Assembly (NCBI GenBank): GCA_017161075.1
Contig: CP046174.1
Location: 2,914,001 to 2,978,000, forward strand
Length of the DNA: 64,000 bases
Source: Erysipelotrichaceae bacterium 66202529
Lineage (GTDB): Bacteria; Bacillota_I; Bacilli_A; Erysipelotrichales; Erysipelotrichaceae
Direction of reading: 5' to 3'
The notes beneath the pieces are model-generated. The model did not search any database and was not told where the DNA came from. It saw only the letters and a program-made list of their open reading frames with translations. The position numbers and the translations under genes are program-made. Positions 1-8,815 of this stretch are shown here, one piece after another; the first letter of the stretch is position 1; every line of letters starts with the position of its first letter.

Positions 1-438
1 GATATCATCCTCAATCTGCAGCGTTAAAATTCCCTCCAGCACATAGACAAATTCTTCTCCCTCATGCGGATACGGAAGCGATTCCTCCACTTCCTTCTGC
101 GGTAAAATTTCCACAAGCTTTGGCAGCATTTCCCCCCGGTCAGCCATATTCGTCATGGCATATTCAATGATGGAGCTTCCCTCAATACGAAGGATTTCCC
201 TCTCATAGCTTCGCAGAACCGCCTTTTCCTTTATTTTGGGCTGTTCCATAAAATATGTCATTTCAACACCCAATGCCTTTGCGACCTTTTTCAGGGTATC
301 ATGAGCAATGGAGGTCAGACCGCGTTCCAGTTGGGACAGATAGCCGATGGACAGCTCTGTCGCTTCACTGATATCCTTTAGCGTCATTTTGTTTTCTGTA
401 CGCTTCTGTTTAATCAGTTCTCCAATGTTTTTATTCAT
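1..438 (-). CDS. XRE-family regulator with C-terminal cupin domain (3' end cut off by window)
   Basis: Reads from an ATG at 438 with an AGAGGTG ribosome site upstream and stays open to the window edge (146 codons visible). The first about 65 residues are an HTH_3/XRE domain: a helix with KDISEATELS and the recognition-helix sequence GYLSQLERG. After a linker comes the start of a cupin fold, with PYPHEGEEFVYVLEG near residues 122-136 as the conserved metal-binding cupin strand. XRE-cupin proteins usually repress small-molecule catabolism or transport genes and sense a ligand with the cupin. The target is probably beyond the left edge. The family call is firm; the ligand is unknown. Confidence 0.9.
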   Translation of the reverse strand, partial: MNKNIGELIKQKRTENKMTLKDISEATELSIGYLSQLERGLTSIAHDTLKKVAKALGVEMTYFMEQPKIKEKAVLRSYEREILRIEGSSIIEYAMTNMADRGEMLPKLVEILPQKEVEESLPYPHEGEEFVYVLEGILTLQIEDDI

Positions 439-1000
439 ATACAGCAACACCTCTTTACAAGCTTATTATATATTTCACAAGTGAGCCTGTCTATATTTTT
501 AAGTATAATTTACCTCAATTTTCGTATTTTTTCATAAAATCAAGCACATTTTTACCTTGTAAGCAAGTTATATGACCACATTTTTACCTTATTTAATTTA
601 AATATCGCTAAAATTTGCGGATATCTGTGTAACCGTTATCAGTTTTTTCACAAGCAGACATTTTGTCTTTGTATCGTAAACAAAAAAAGCCGATGTTCAT
701 CGACTATTTTCATATTTTCCTATTGTTCTTCTTTCGCTTTTTTTCACAAACTGCTCTATTTTACTGCCGCCTGCTCACATATTTATAACAAAGTTCTGAA
801 TAATGCTAATTATATATACATAACGCTTTGCTATGCACCTTAACCTACATAACATAAAGGGATGGGATATATCCAATTATATATACATAGCACTTATTAA
901 GGGTTTTATTCTGCATATGGGACGATACTATCAATTCCCTCCGTTTTCATCCTGTCTCAAAGTTAGGAAGCCATACTGAATTACAGCTGTAGACCGCGAA
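439..1000. other. AT-rich intergenic region
   Basis: No convincing gene. It holds the leader of the XRE-cupin gene and the 3' side of the DUF4234/DUF2752 operon. A 15-bp direct repeat (AATTATATATACATA) occurs at 808-822 and again at 875-889. I see no clear terminator hairpin. Confidence 0.5.
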
Positions 1001-1405
1001 TCAGAAAATTGCGTTGAGGAGTCGTATGACAGGTGCATGTTCATTCAACTGCATGGGATACTGTGGAAATATATAAAGCATACGCCATACATATACGCCA
1101 ATCAATGCACACAGCAATATGCCTGTCAGGACGCGAAAAGCAATGCCCTTGGTAAGCTGTTCACGTTTGCGCACAAATAGCAGACCAATCACTGCCAGAT
1201 AGGGGACCAGAAGAAACACCACTGGATGAAAAAACCAGGCAGCTGTAAAATCTTTCTGCAGCAGCCAGTAAATGGCAGAAAACATATTACAGCCAGGACA
1301 CGGAATTCCAACGATATTCTCTATGGGACAATGATTTCCAAAGATAAAGAGCACCAGGAACAGTATGACCCCTGTCCCCAGTACATTTTTAACATCCCGC
1401 TTCAT
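1001..1405 (-). CDS. DUF2752 membrane protein
   Basis: 134 residues, second gene of a pair. It has a first membrane helix (about residues 9-25), then the family signature CPGCNM around residues 36-41, preceded by NHCPIE, and two more hydrophobic helices (about 60-80 and 90-110). DUF2752 proteins are small Cys-motif membrane proteins of unknown role, often next to DUF4234/CD225-type membrane genes as here. The start ATG is one base after the stop of the upstream DUF4234 gene, so the two are almost certainly translationally coupled. Function unknown. Confidence 0.85.
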   Translation of the reverse strand: MKRDVKNVLGTGVILFLVLFIFGNHCPIENIVGIPCPGCNMFSAIYWLLQKDFTAAWFFHPVVFLLVPYLAVIGLLFVRKREQLTKGIAFRVLTGILLCALIGVYVWRMLYIFPQYPMQLNEHAPVIRLLNAIF

Positions 1406-1406
1406 A

Positions 1407-1733
1407 CTAGTATGAACGATCGATCAGATTATTGATACTGCTCTGCATAATACACAGGGAAATGATTGGAAACCCAAGCACAGATAATAAAACATTGATC
1501 AGGCTGTTATCCTCCGCTCCCATGTCATACAGCTTTTTGGAATATTTCCAAAAGCAGTAGATTCCCCAGATTCCACAGGTTACAATAGACAGCAGCAGAT
1601 CAGTGATTGCCGTATCGTTTTCCCTTGCGGCATAATTGATATCACTGAATATCTGTACCCAGGCAACCAGATAGTAAATTCCGCAGGTGATAATAGATAA
1701 TACAATAATACTTGCTATACTTCTTCGTCTCAT
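1407..1733 (-). CDS. DUF4234 membrane protein
   Basis: 108 residues from the ATG at 1733. I chose this start because a strong AAGGAGGGAGG site lies 7 bases upstream; a longer frame to 1793 has no such site. Begins MRRRS, then two to three hydrophobic segments including SIITCGIYYLVAWVQ and SIVTCGIWGIYCFWKYS, the repeated T-C-G-I-Y/W pattern typical of DUF4234. First gene of an operon with DUF2752. Integral membrane protein of unknown role. Confidence 0.85.
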   Translation of the reverse strand: MRRRSIASIIVLSIITCGIYYLVAWVQIFSDINYAARENDTAITDLLLSIVTCGIWGIYCFWKYSKKLYDMGAEDNSLINVLLSVLGFPIISLCIMQSSINNLIDRSY

Positions 1734-2090
1734 ACAAATACCTCCCTCCTTGTATGGGGCAATGCGGTGAAACACCTGTAACGCCGCAGCCACATCATTG
1801 TATCATAGAATTATGCTGCTGGGGAGCTTTTCATGATTTTTTATGCATAACATATCCAATTACAGCTTATGGCTAATAATATATTATATAGGAGATATCG
1901 TATTCAAATATAGAACAGCAGCTACTATTTTGCTCCTATGCTTCAGCTATGCTCATCCCCTGTCAGCTAAAGCTTACGAATACGCCTACCGAAAACAGCT
2001 TATCATTTTCTGCTATTCCAGCTTATCATTTGCTTTCGTAATTTCTTTTGGAGGGATAAGGTGTAACTAAAACAGGATGATGTATCCAGA

Positions 2091-2130
2091 AAAAAAACCT
2101 GTTTCATCGAGATTGGAACAGGTTTTTCTT
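2091..2130 (-). terminator. rho-independent terminator of htpG
   Basis: Stem AAAACCTGTT / AACAGGTTTT around a short loop, with an A-run on the left and T-run on the right, just beyond the htpG stop codon. It can work in both directions. Confidence 0.8.
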
Positions 2131-2163
2131 CATATAATCTAATACGTATATTCTTACTTATTG

Positions 2164-4107
2164 TTATTTGCTTGCCTTTACCATGAAATCACAGATTTTC
2201 TTGGAAAATTCAGTTGGATTTTCAATCGGGAAGCCCTCGATCAGCAATGCCTGATCATACAGTAAGTCTGCATAATCCTTAACAGCATCCTTATCCTGCT
2301 CATATACCTTCTGCAGTGCGTTGAAAATCTCATGATTTGGATTGATTTCCAGAATACGGGAAGCCTTCATGCCATAAGGGTTACCTTCCGGCATTGCACT
2401 TAACACCTTTTCCATTTCAAAGGACATGCCTTCCTCACTGCTCAGGCATACCGGATCATCCACCAGACGGGAGGAAATCTTGACATCCTTAACCTTATCA
2501 CCAAGCACTTCCTTAATACCGGTGAGCAGGTCCTTGTTCTCCTCTGCCTTTTTCTCCAATTCCTTCTTTTCTTCCTCACTGTCGAGATCCAAATCACCCT
2601 GTGAAATATTCTTGAAGGTTTTTTCCTTATAGTTCATCAGTGCCTGGAGTGCAAACTCATCCACATTGTCTGTCAGATACAGAATTTCATAGCCTTTTTC
2701 CTTGACCTTCTTAACCTGTGGCAGATTGTCAATCAGCTCCACCTTATCACCGCTCATGAAGTAGATATGCTCCTGACCTTCTTCCATACGGCTGATATAT
2801 TCATCCAGTGTAACCAGCTTTTGCTCCTTGCTGGAATAGAACATCAGCAGATCCTGCAGTGTTTCCTTGTTAGCGCCAAAGTCATTGTATACACCGAATT
2901 TAATCTGCAGTCCGAAGTTCTTCCAGAATTTTTCATATTCCTCACGGTCATTGCGCAGCATCAGCAGCAGCTCGGATTTAATTTTCTTTTCAATGCGGTT
3001 TGCAATTACCTTTAACTGACGGTCATGCTGCAGCATCTCACGGGAAATGTTCAAAGACAAATCCTGGGAATCCACAAGACCCTTCACAAAACGGAAGTGC
3101 TCCGGAATCAGCTCCTCAGCGTTATCCATGATGAATACCCCGCGGCTATACAGCTGAAGCCCCTTCTTATAATCCTGAGAATAGTAGTTAAACGGTGCCT
3201 TGCCAGGGATGAACATCAGCGTGGTAAAGGATACCGCTCCCTCCACACTCGTGTGAATCACCTTCTGTGGTTCTGTATAATCGTTAAACTTACTCTTATA
3301 AAATTCATCGTATTCTTCTTTTGTAATTTCTGATTTGCTGCGCTTCCACAGCGGAATCATGGAATTCAGTGTTTTCAGTTCCTTAACGGTTTCGTATTTT
3401 GGCTCTGCTGGCTTCTCCGCATCCTCATTTTCACCTTCCGGTTCGTCCACACGTTTGCTGGTTTCCACCCACATTTCGATTGGATAACGGATATAGTCGG
3501 AGTATTTTTTAATCAGACGTTCGATTTCATACTGCTGCAGATATTCATCATAATTTTCATCATCTGTATTTTCCTTCAGATACAGAACGATTTCCGTACC
3601 GAAATCTTCCTTCTCACATTCCTCGATAGAATATCCGTCCACGGCATTGCTGCTCCACAGATATCCGGTTTCTTCTCCGTATTTCTTTGTCGTTACATCT
3701 ACACGGCTCGCAACCATGAATGCAGAATAAAAGCCGACACCAAACTGTCCGATGATATCCACATCATCCTTTTTCTCTGCTTCTTCGATTTCCTGCTTGA
3801 ATGCCAGAGAACCGCTTTTCGCTATCGTTCCAAGATTGTCCTCCAGCTCATCCTTATTCATACCAAGACCGTTATCACGAATTGTCAGGGTACGGTTTTC
3901 CTTATCTGCTTCCAGATAAATTTTAAAGCCGGATGTATCCACATCACTCAGATTTTCAGATAATGCCTGATAATACAGCTTGTCGATTGCATCGCTTGCA
4001 TTTGAGATCAGCTCTCGTAAAAAGATTTCCTTATGTGTATAGATAGAGTTGATCATCAGATCTAATAGACGTTTGGACTCAGCCTTGAATTGTTTCTTTC
4101 TCGCCAT
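2164..4107 (-). CDS. htpG: Hsp90-family chaperone HtpG
   Basis: 647 residues, full length for bacterial Hsp90. The N-terminal GHKL ATPase domain shows ELISNASDAIDKL (about 32-44), DNGLGMN (about 78-84) and GQFGVGFYSAFMV (about 120-132), which form the ATP pocket and lid. The middle domain has the conserved SLNISREMLQ, and the C-terminal dimerisation domain follows. HtpG is a cytosolic ATP-dependent dimeric chaperone. The ATG at 4107 follows AGGAGG. Monocistronic, with its own terminator. The promoter carries two CIRCE-like repeats, so HrcA control is likely. That is not universal, since B. subtilis htpG is HrcA-independent. Confidence 0.98.
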   Translation of the reverse strand: MARKKQFKAESKRLLDLMINSIYTHKEIFLRELISNASDAIDKLYYQALSENLSDVDTSGFKIYLEADKENRTLTIRDNGLGMNKDELEDNLGTIAKSGSLAFKQEIEEAEKKDDVDIIGQFGVGFYSAFMVASRVDVTTKKYGEETGYLWSSNAVDGYSIEECEKEDFGTEIVLYLKENTDDENYDEYLQQYEIERLIKKYSDYIRYPIEMWVETSKRVDEPEGENEDAEKPAEPKYETVKELKTLNSMIPLWKRSKSEITKEEYDEFYKSKFNDYTEPQKVIHTSVEGAVSFTTLMFIPGKAPFNYYSQDYKKGLQLYSRGVFIMDNAEELIPEHFRFVKGLVDSQDLSLNISREMLQHDRQLKVIANRIEKKIKSELLLMLRNDREEYEKFWKNFGLQIKFGVYNDFGANKETLQDLLMFYSSKEQKLVTLDEYISRMEEGQEHIYFMSGDKVELIDNLPQVKKVKEKGYEILYLTDNVDEFALQALMNYKEKTFKNISQGDLDLDSEEEKKELEKKAEENKDLLTGIKEVLGDKVKDVKISSRLVDDPVCLSSEEGMSFEMEKVLSAMPEGNPYGMKASRILEINPNHEIFNALQKVYEQDKDAVKDYADLLYDQALLIEGFPIENPTEFSKKICDFMVKASK

Positions 4108-4123
4108 ACGTAATTACCTCCTG

Positions 4124-4150
4124 TTAGCACTCGCTCTTTAAGTCTGCTAA
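4124..4150. promoter_or_regulatory. CIRCE-like HrcA operator, proximal (htpG)
   Basis: TTAGCACTC, 9 bp, then GTCTGCTAA. The consensus is TTAGCACTC-N9-GAGTGCTAA, so the left arm is perfect and the right arm has two mismatches. It overlaps the predicted start of transcription. Confidence 0.75.
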
Positions 4151-4151
4151 C

Positions 4152-4180
4152 AGTATAGTACAGAATTTTAGCACTGTCAA
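4152..4180 (-). promoter_or_regulatory. sigma-A promoter of htpG
   Basis: On the minus strand TTGACA (4180-4175) and TATACT (4157-4152) are separated by exactly 17 bp. The -35 lies inside the distal CIRCE element and the predicted transcription start falls in the proximal one. Confidence 0.85.
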
Positions 4181-4194
4181 TACAAAAGTGCTAA
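4168..4194. promoter_or_regulatory. CIRCE HrcA operator, distal (htpG)
   Basis: TTAGCACTG, 9 bp, then AAGTGCTAA. Read on the minus strand, the block containing TTGTATTGACAGTGCTAA is the same as in the hsp20 operator at 44,339-44,365. The spacer carries the promoter -35 hexamer TTGACA. Confidence 0.85.
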
Positions 4195-4721
4195 AATCAT
4201 TTGTTTTTTCTGATACTTACAGACTATCATTAAATATGTAAAGAGCTGATAAAGCAAATGATAGTTATATTTTTATATCACTACCGATCCAGATAAAGGA
4301 AAGTAGGATATACGAGTTAAATTTCATAAATGCTACGTATTTCTATCACTTATAAATGCAGAAAACATAGAATAAAGCAATACTATAGTAGTGATATAGA
4401 ATCAAGAAATCAGATAGAAACAAAGAAGCCCCTAATATTCAAATCCTTACAATACCTTCACATGATTACACCATACTGTGACGGACGTAATTCATATGGC
4501 ATCCTATGTGATATGGACAACAACCGATTATAAATGTATATGCCACCACCTTTTTCCACAGCTCTATTTAAGAAATCACCTGACTTCAGCTTTCTGACTA
4601 CACTCTTCGTTAGCTTCAGCTGCATTTTTATCATCGTATATAAAATATATAGAAAGCATTGCGTCTTTCTGCCTTCTTGGGTATAATAGAAGAAACAATT
4701 TTCAAAAGGGGTTGTAAATAA
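4195..4721. promoter_or_regulatory. htpG-proB intergenic region with proB promoter
   Basis: No gene supported. A proB promoter is TTGCGT (4659-4664), 17 bp, TATAAT (4682-4687). No T-box motif (AGGGTGGNACCGCG-like) is present, so tRNA-Pro control of proBA is not evident here. Confidence 0.55.
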
Positions 4722-5516
4722 ATGAAAGATATGAAAGAAACTAAAAGAATTGTTGTCAAGGTTGGTTCTTCCACGCTGACACATCACGGAGGAGGATTAA
4801 ATTTTCAGCGCATTGACGCACTTGCTATGGTACTGAGTGATATTAAAAACCGCGGAATCGATGTCGTACTAGTAAGCAGTGGTGCCGTAGCGGCAGGAGT
4901 TGCTAAAATGAAGATGCAAAAGCACCCCGAATTGATGAGGGAAAAGCAGGCAGCGGCTTCAGTAGGACAATGTGAGCTGATGTTTATCTATGATAAGTTC
5001 TTTTCTCAATATGGACAAAGCATTGCACAGCTGCTGATTACAAAGACGGTAACCACAAACGGTGTACTCCGCGCCAATGCAATCAACACGCTGGAAACAC
5101 TGCTGGAATATGGAATCCTGCCTATCGTAAATGAAAATGACAGTGTTGCCGTTGATGAAATCGCCTATGGTGATAATGATACACTCAGTGCAGTTACTGC
5201 CGACCTGATTCATGCGGATCTTCTCGTACTGCTCTCTGATATAGATGGTCTGTTTAACGACGACCCTATGAAAAATAAGGATGCAAAGCTGATACCTGTC
5301 GTAAAGGAAATTGATGATTCCATTTTCTGTATGGCAAAGGGAGCCGGCTCATCACGGGGGACCGGAGGAATGGTTACAAAAATTTCCGCAGCACAATTCG
5401 CCAATGAGCACCAAATTCCTATGATTATCGCCAACGGACGCCAGCCATCCATTTTATATGATATTTTACGTGATGATTATCGCGGCACGCTGTTTGATAT
5501 TAAGGAGGGTATGTAA
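4722..5516 (+). CDS. proB: glutamate 5-kinase
   Basis: Phosphorylates L-glutamate to gamma-glutamyl phosphate, the first step of proline synthesis. 264 residues: an amino-acid-kinase domain only. The C-terminal PUA domain of the E. coli enzyme is missing, as in many Gram-positive ProBs. Motifs: VVKVGSSTL (about 11-19, ATP loop), VVLVSSGAVAAG (about 49-60), NENDSV (about 140-145), YGDNDTLSA (about 153-161) and the GTGGMVTK loop (about 215-222). The start ATG follows AAAAGGGG. The stop abuts the proA start with no gap. Confidence 0.97.
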   Translation: MKDMKETKRIVVKVGSSTLTHHGGGLNFQRIDALAMVLSDIKNRGIDVVLVSSGAVAAGVAKMKMQKHPELMREKQAAASVGQCELMFIYDKFFSQYGQSIAQLLITKTVTTNGVLRANAINTLETLLEYGILPIVNENDSVAVDEIAYGDNDTLSAVTADLIHADLLVLLSDIDGLFNDDPMKNKDAKLIPVVKEIDDSIFCMAKGAGSSRGTGGMVTKISAAQFANEHQIPMIIANGRQPSILYDILRDDYRGTLFDIKEGM

Positions 5517-6764
5517 ATGAACACGCTAAACCAGCTGGGAGCCGCCTGTAAACAGGCATCCCGTCAGATTATGAATGCGACAAGTAACCAGAAAAATGAG
5601 CTGCTAAAAGCGATTGCAGAACAGCTAAAGCAGGATATTCCTGCAATCCTTGCGGCTAATCAGAAGGACGTTGAACAAGGAAAGACCAGTGGTATGAATG
5701 CAGGTCTGATTGACCGCATGCAGTTGAATGAAGCACGAATGCTGCAGATTATCGAAGGCATACAGCAGGTTGCCGCTTTAAAGGATCCGATTGGAGAAAT
5801 CAGCAATATGCATACGACTGAAAACGGATTGCAGATTGGTACCATGCGGGTTGCACTGGGGGTTGTCGGCATGATTTATGAAGCACGGCCAAATGTGACA
5901 GTGGATGCAGCGGTATTATCCTTGAAAGCTGGAAACGCCGTTATGCTGCGCGGCAGTAAGGATATTCTGCAAAGCAATATGACGATTGTCCAAAGTATGC
6001 GAAGGGCTGTAACGGCTTGCGGATTTCCTGCTGAGATCATCACCCTTTTGGAGGATACATCACGGGAAACTGCAACAGCATTTATGAAGCTGAATGCCTA
6101 TCTTGATGTATTGATTCCCCGCGGTGGTGCTGGTCTGATTGCCAACACAGTTCAAAATGCAACCGTACCAGTGCTGGAGACAGGTACCGGTAACTGCCAT
6201 GTCTATGTAGATAAGGATGCTGATCCTGCCAAGGTGATTCCTATTATCATAAATGCCAAAACGCAGCGGACGAGTGTATGCAATGCGTGTGAAAGTGTAC
6301 TATTTCATAAGGATTGTAAGGCTGAACAGATACAGGTGCTTCTTCAGGAATTAAAAAAACACCATGTAAAAGTACATGCCGATCAATGGATTTGTACACT
6401 GGATTCTGATTGTATCCCAGCAACTGAAGATGATTACGGACGGGAATATCTGGATTTGGAAATTTCTATAAAAATAGTATCCTCTCTCGAGGAGGCAATA
6501 TCTCACATCAACACCTATTCCACCCATCATAGTGAAACAATCATATCGGAGAATTACACCTCCGTCAAAAAGTTCCTCAAGGAGGTTGACAGTGCCTGCG
6601 TATATGCCAATGCATCCACCCGCTTTTCCGATGGCTTTGAATTCGGATTAGGTGCAGAAATCGGTATCAGTACCCAAAAGCTTCATGCCAGAGGCCCTAT
6701 GGGGTTACAGGCCCTAACGACAGAAAAATATATTATATTGGGGGATGGTCAAATACGACCATAA
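5517..6764 (+). CDS. proA: glutamate-5-semialdehyde dehydrogenase (gamma-glutamyl phosphate reductase)
   Basis: Reduces gamma-glutamyl phosphate to glutamate semialdehyde with NADPH, the second proline step. 415 residues, normal length. ALDH-fold signatures: YEARPNVTVDAA (about 121-132), NAVMLRGSKD (about 140-149), PRGGAGLI, the catalytic Cys in SVCNACESVL (about 253-262), and GPMGLQALTT at the C-terminus. ATG directly after the proB stop; the ribosome site GGAGG lies within the end of proB. No proC is in the window. Confidence 0.97.
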   Translation: MNTLNQLGAACKQASRQIMNATSNQKNELLKAIAEQLKQDIPAILAANQKDVEQGKTSGMNAGLIDRMQLNEARMLQIIEGIQQVAALKDPIGEISNMHTTENGLQIGTMRVALGVVGMIYEARPNVTVDAAVLSLKAGNAVMLRGSKDILQSNMTIVQSMRRAVTACGFPAEIITLLEDTSRETATAFMKLNAYLDVLIPRGGAGLIANTVQNATVPVLETGTGNCHVYVDKDADPAKVIPIIINAKTQRTSVCNACESVLFHKDCKAEQIQVLLQELKKHHVKVHADQWICTLDSDCIPATEDDYGREYLDLEISIKIVSSLEEAISHINTYSTHHSETIISENYTSVKKFLKEVDSACVYANASTRFSDGFEFGLGAEIGISTQKLHARGPMGLQALTTEKYIILGDGQIRP

Positions 6765-7147
6765 TCTGCATCCTTCTCCCAAAGCATATCACAATAATAA
6801 ATATTTAGTTTCTAAAGCCTGATTCAAATAATAAATTCCCACCATATCATAGCTGTGGATTTACTATATTAAATTAAGAAAGCGTACTCCTATTATTGAT
6901 TCTTTCTCAACTCCGGGTATATAGGAAGCGTGAAATACAAAATAACCAATGTTTATCCATCCTTTTGTATCTCATATACTTCTTGTACCTTAACGTGAGA
7001 AAGGACCCTATTGTCTGTACGCTTTCTTTCTTCATTATTCCTTTCACAAAATCAATTAGAAGTAAAAGTGTCAGGCTCAATCAGAAATAAAAGTCTTTTA
7101 TAACTGATCAGCAGCTCATGCTTCTCTGATAACAACTGCACTCCTGT
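6765..7147. other. intergenic region after proBA
   Basis: A 64-codon open frame at 6896-7090 has no family resemblance and no good ribosome site, so I do not call it. Nothing else recognised up to the terminator. Confidence 0.5.
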
Positions 7148-7177
7148 AAAAAGGCCTCCTAATCGAGGTCTTTTTCA
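7148..7177. terminator. bidirectional terminator between proA and the disrupted ATPase gene
   Basis: AAAAAGGCCTC / GAGGTCTTTTT stem (with a G-T pair) around a short loop. A-run and T-run allow termination from both sides. Confidence 0.75.
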
Positions 7178-7740
7178 CATCTATTTACATGCTTATTCTT
7201 TTACGTATATCTCAGCCTGTTTTCTCCGATGCGCAATACCAATTCTTATCAGATTTTTCATGTCCGGATAATAGCTTTTCTCCAAAATCTGATCATACCC
7301 CTCCTTGGCCAAGGCTTTCAGGTCAACACGATCATCCTTTGTGAATTTTAATTCAAAAAGGAAGGATGGTTTACCTTTTACTCTGCTTCTCAACATAACA
7401 TCAACTCTTCCATGTCCGCTTTCTTTATTACTGATAATCTCATATTTATTATCCAGCGGCATAAGCAGTCCTAGCAATAATGTATGATAGGAATTTTCAC
7501 TCACTAAATCAAAATAACTTACAGCGGATACTAATATTCCCTGATAACACATTAGAAATCCTTTCCAGTTTTTCTTTTGGAGGTTATCCAGTAAATAAGC
7601 TACACTGCTTTCATCAACATGAAAATAATACGCGGTAAGTGATTGAAATTCTCTGGCTATTTCTCTGTTTGGTATCCGTAGACTGTATTGCCCAATAAAC
7701 TCATCAAGTACTTTATATGTTGTTAAATATCCTGCATTAA

Positions 7741-7760
7741 GGCATTGCCCGCCTGTGGTG
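7741..7760 (+). repeat. small insertion repeat, copy C (20 bp)
   Basis: GGCATTGCCCGCCTGTGGTG on the plus strand, opposite to the host gene. It splits the family motif between WGLF and NAGYL and shifts the frame. CCCGCCTGTGGTG differs at one base from the same block in copy B. The boundary could shift by one base. Confidence 0.8.
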
Positions 7761-8159
7761 CAAACAATCCCCATAAACTGTTAGTTTCCTGTAGCTCATA
7801 AAAAGATGTTTCAAAATTCACCAGAGCTGTTACAGTGCCTGTGCGAATCAATTCATCATAGCCTTCCTTAAATGAAACATCACAGTTCTGCATCGCTTGT
7901 CTCATCATTTTATTAGAGCTGGTATTCACCCAATAGGGCATCAGTTTTTTATGATCTAAATAATTGATTACAGACCAGGGATTATAAATGTCAACGCCTC
8001 CCATATTATAGCCATCATACATCTGCTTTATTTCCTCTGTGAACGGTAAATCATATGCCTTTAAAGCCTTTTTTACTTCTTCTTCAGTAAATCCGAAGTA
8101 TTCAGCATAGCGGTGATCATTAACAGTGCAGACAAGTAAATTATTTAAATCGGAAAAAA

Positions 8160-8180
8160 GGCTAAAGCCCACCCGTGGTG
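8160..8180 (+). repeat. small insertion repeat, copy E (21 bp, in frame)
   Basis: Starts GGCTAAAGCCCACC and ends CGTGGTG. Identical to copy B at 18 of 21 positions but in the opposite orientation. It adds seven residues (APRVGFS) inside the conserved block VAKEN/LFSDLNN and creates no stop. Confidence 0.85.
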
Positions 8181-8329
8181 CATTTTCTTTTGCTACGCGC
8201 TGTATACCTGTTAACATTGCATACTGTAAATCATCACTTGTCTTTAGTGATGTATGCAATATCGCCGCAAGAGATTCTCGCAGTTCTTCATAAAATCCTC
8301 CAGTATGTGCTTCGATAAAAGGCGTATCA

Positions 8330-8350
8330 CACCATAGGCGGGCTTTAGCC
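8330..8350 (-). repeat. small insertion repeat, copy B (21 bp, in-frame stop)
   Basis: On the minus strand starts GGCTAAAGCCCGCC and ends TATGGTG. It splits the Tyr codon of DEYDTPF between TA and T. Because the length is 21 the frame is kept, but the junction makes a TAG stop. Flanks: GAATA on the left, TGATA on the right. Confidence 0.88.
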
Positions 8351-8720
8351 TATTCATCGCAAAACAGCATCACCTTTTTCCCATAATATTGATGACATTT
8401 ACTCAATAGAAAGCTGATAGCATCCTCAATGGAATCCAGACTTCCACTTTCTAAATCATTCAACCCCTGTATAATTGCTTCCAATTGTGCTTTTTCAAAT
8501 ATATTGACATCATCCAGAACATGCATATAACGGGTATATGCCTTTGCAATCTGTATTTTTATAAATTTTGTAATGGTTTTTATTGAACCCTTAGCATCTG
8601 CGAAGGATAAAAAAATGGTAGGATAACAATTAAGCTGTTTTGCATACTCTGTTTTCATGATTTCCGTATCCCGGAAGATAGCTTTTGAATCCTCTGTAAT
8701 ATCAAAAAAACTAGCGAGCA

Positions 8721-8740
8721 CACCAAGGGCGGACACCGTC
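8721..8740 (-). repeat. small insertion repeat, copy A (20 bp)
   Basis: GACGGTGTCCGCCCTTGGTG on the minus strand. It interrupts the Met codon of the motif NMSML between A and TG and shifts the frame. It shares the CCGCC...TGGTG 3' half with copies B, C and E. Confidence 0.78.
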
Positions 8741-8762
8741 TACTCATATTGATTGTTTTTCC

Positions 8763-8815
8763 CGCTACTAGCGCGCCTCTTGTCGGATACCAAAGGTATC
8801 GGCAATATTTCGGTG
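8763..8815 (+). repeat. composite 53-bp insert D containing a diverged copy
   Basis: Sits between RRF and GKT of the Walker A region. Read on the plus strand, the first part (8764-8784) begins GCTACTAGCGCGCC and aligns with copy B at about 15 of 20 positions with one gap. The remainder holds the palindrome GATACC-AAA-GGTATC and ends CGGTG, like the other copies. Its 53 nt shift the frame. Confidence 0.6.

Noticed and set aside
1843..2070. 75-codon open frame between DUF4234 and htpG
   Set aside because: No ribosome site or family resemblance; AT-rich intergenic composition.
4200..4721. T-box leader for proBA
   Set aside because: Looked for the T-box sequence and a specifier hairpin; neither is present.
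4330..4787. Two short open frames upstream of proB
   Set aside because: No ribosome sites, no family match, and one overlaps the proB promoter and start.
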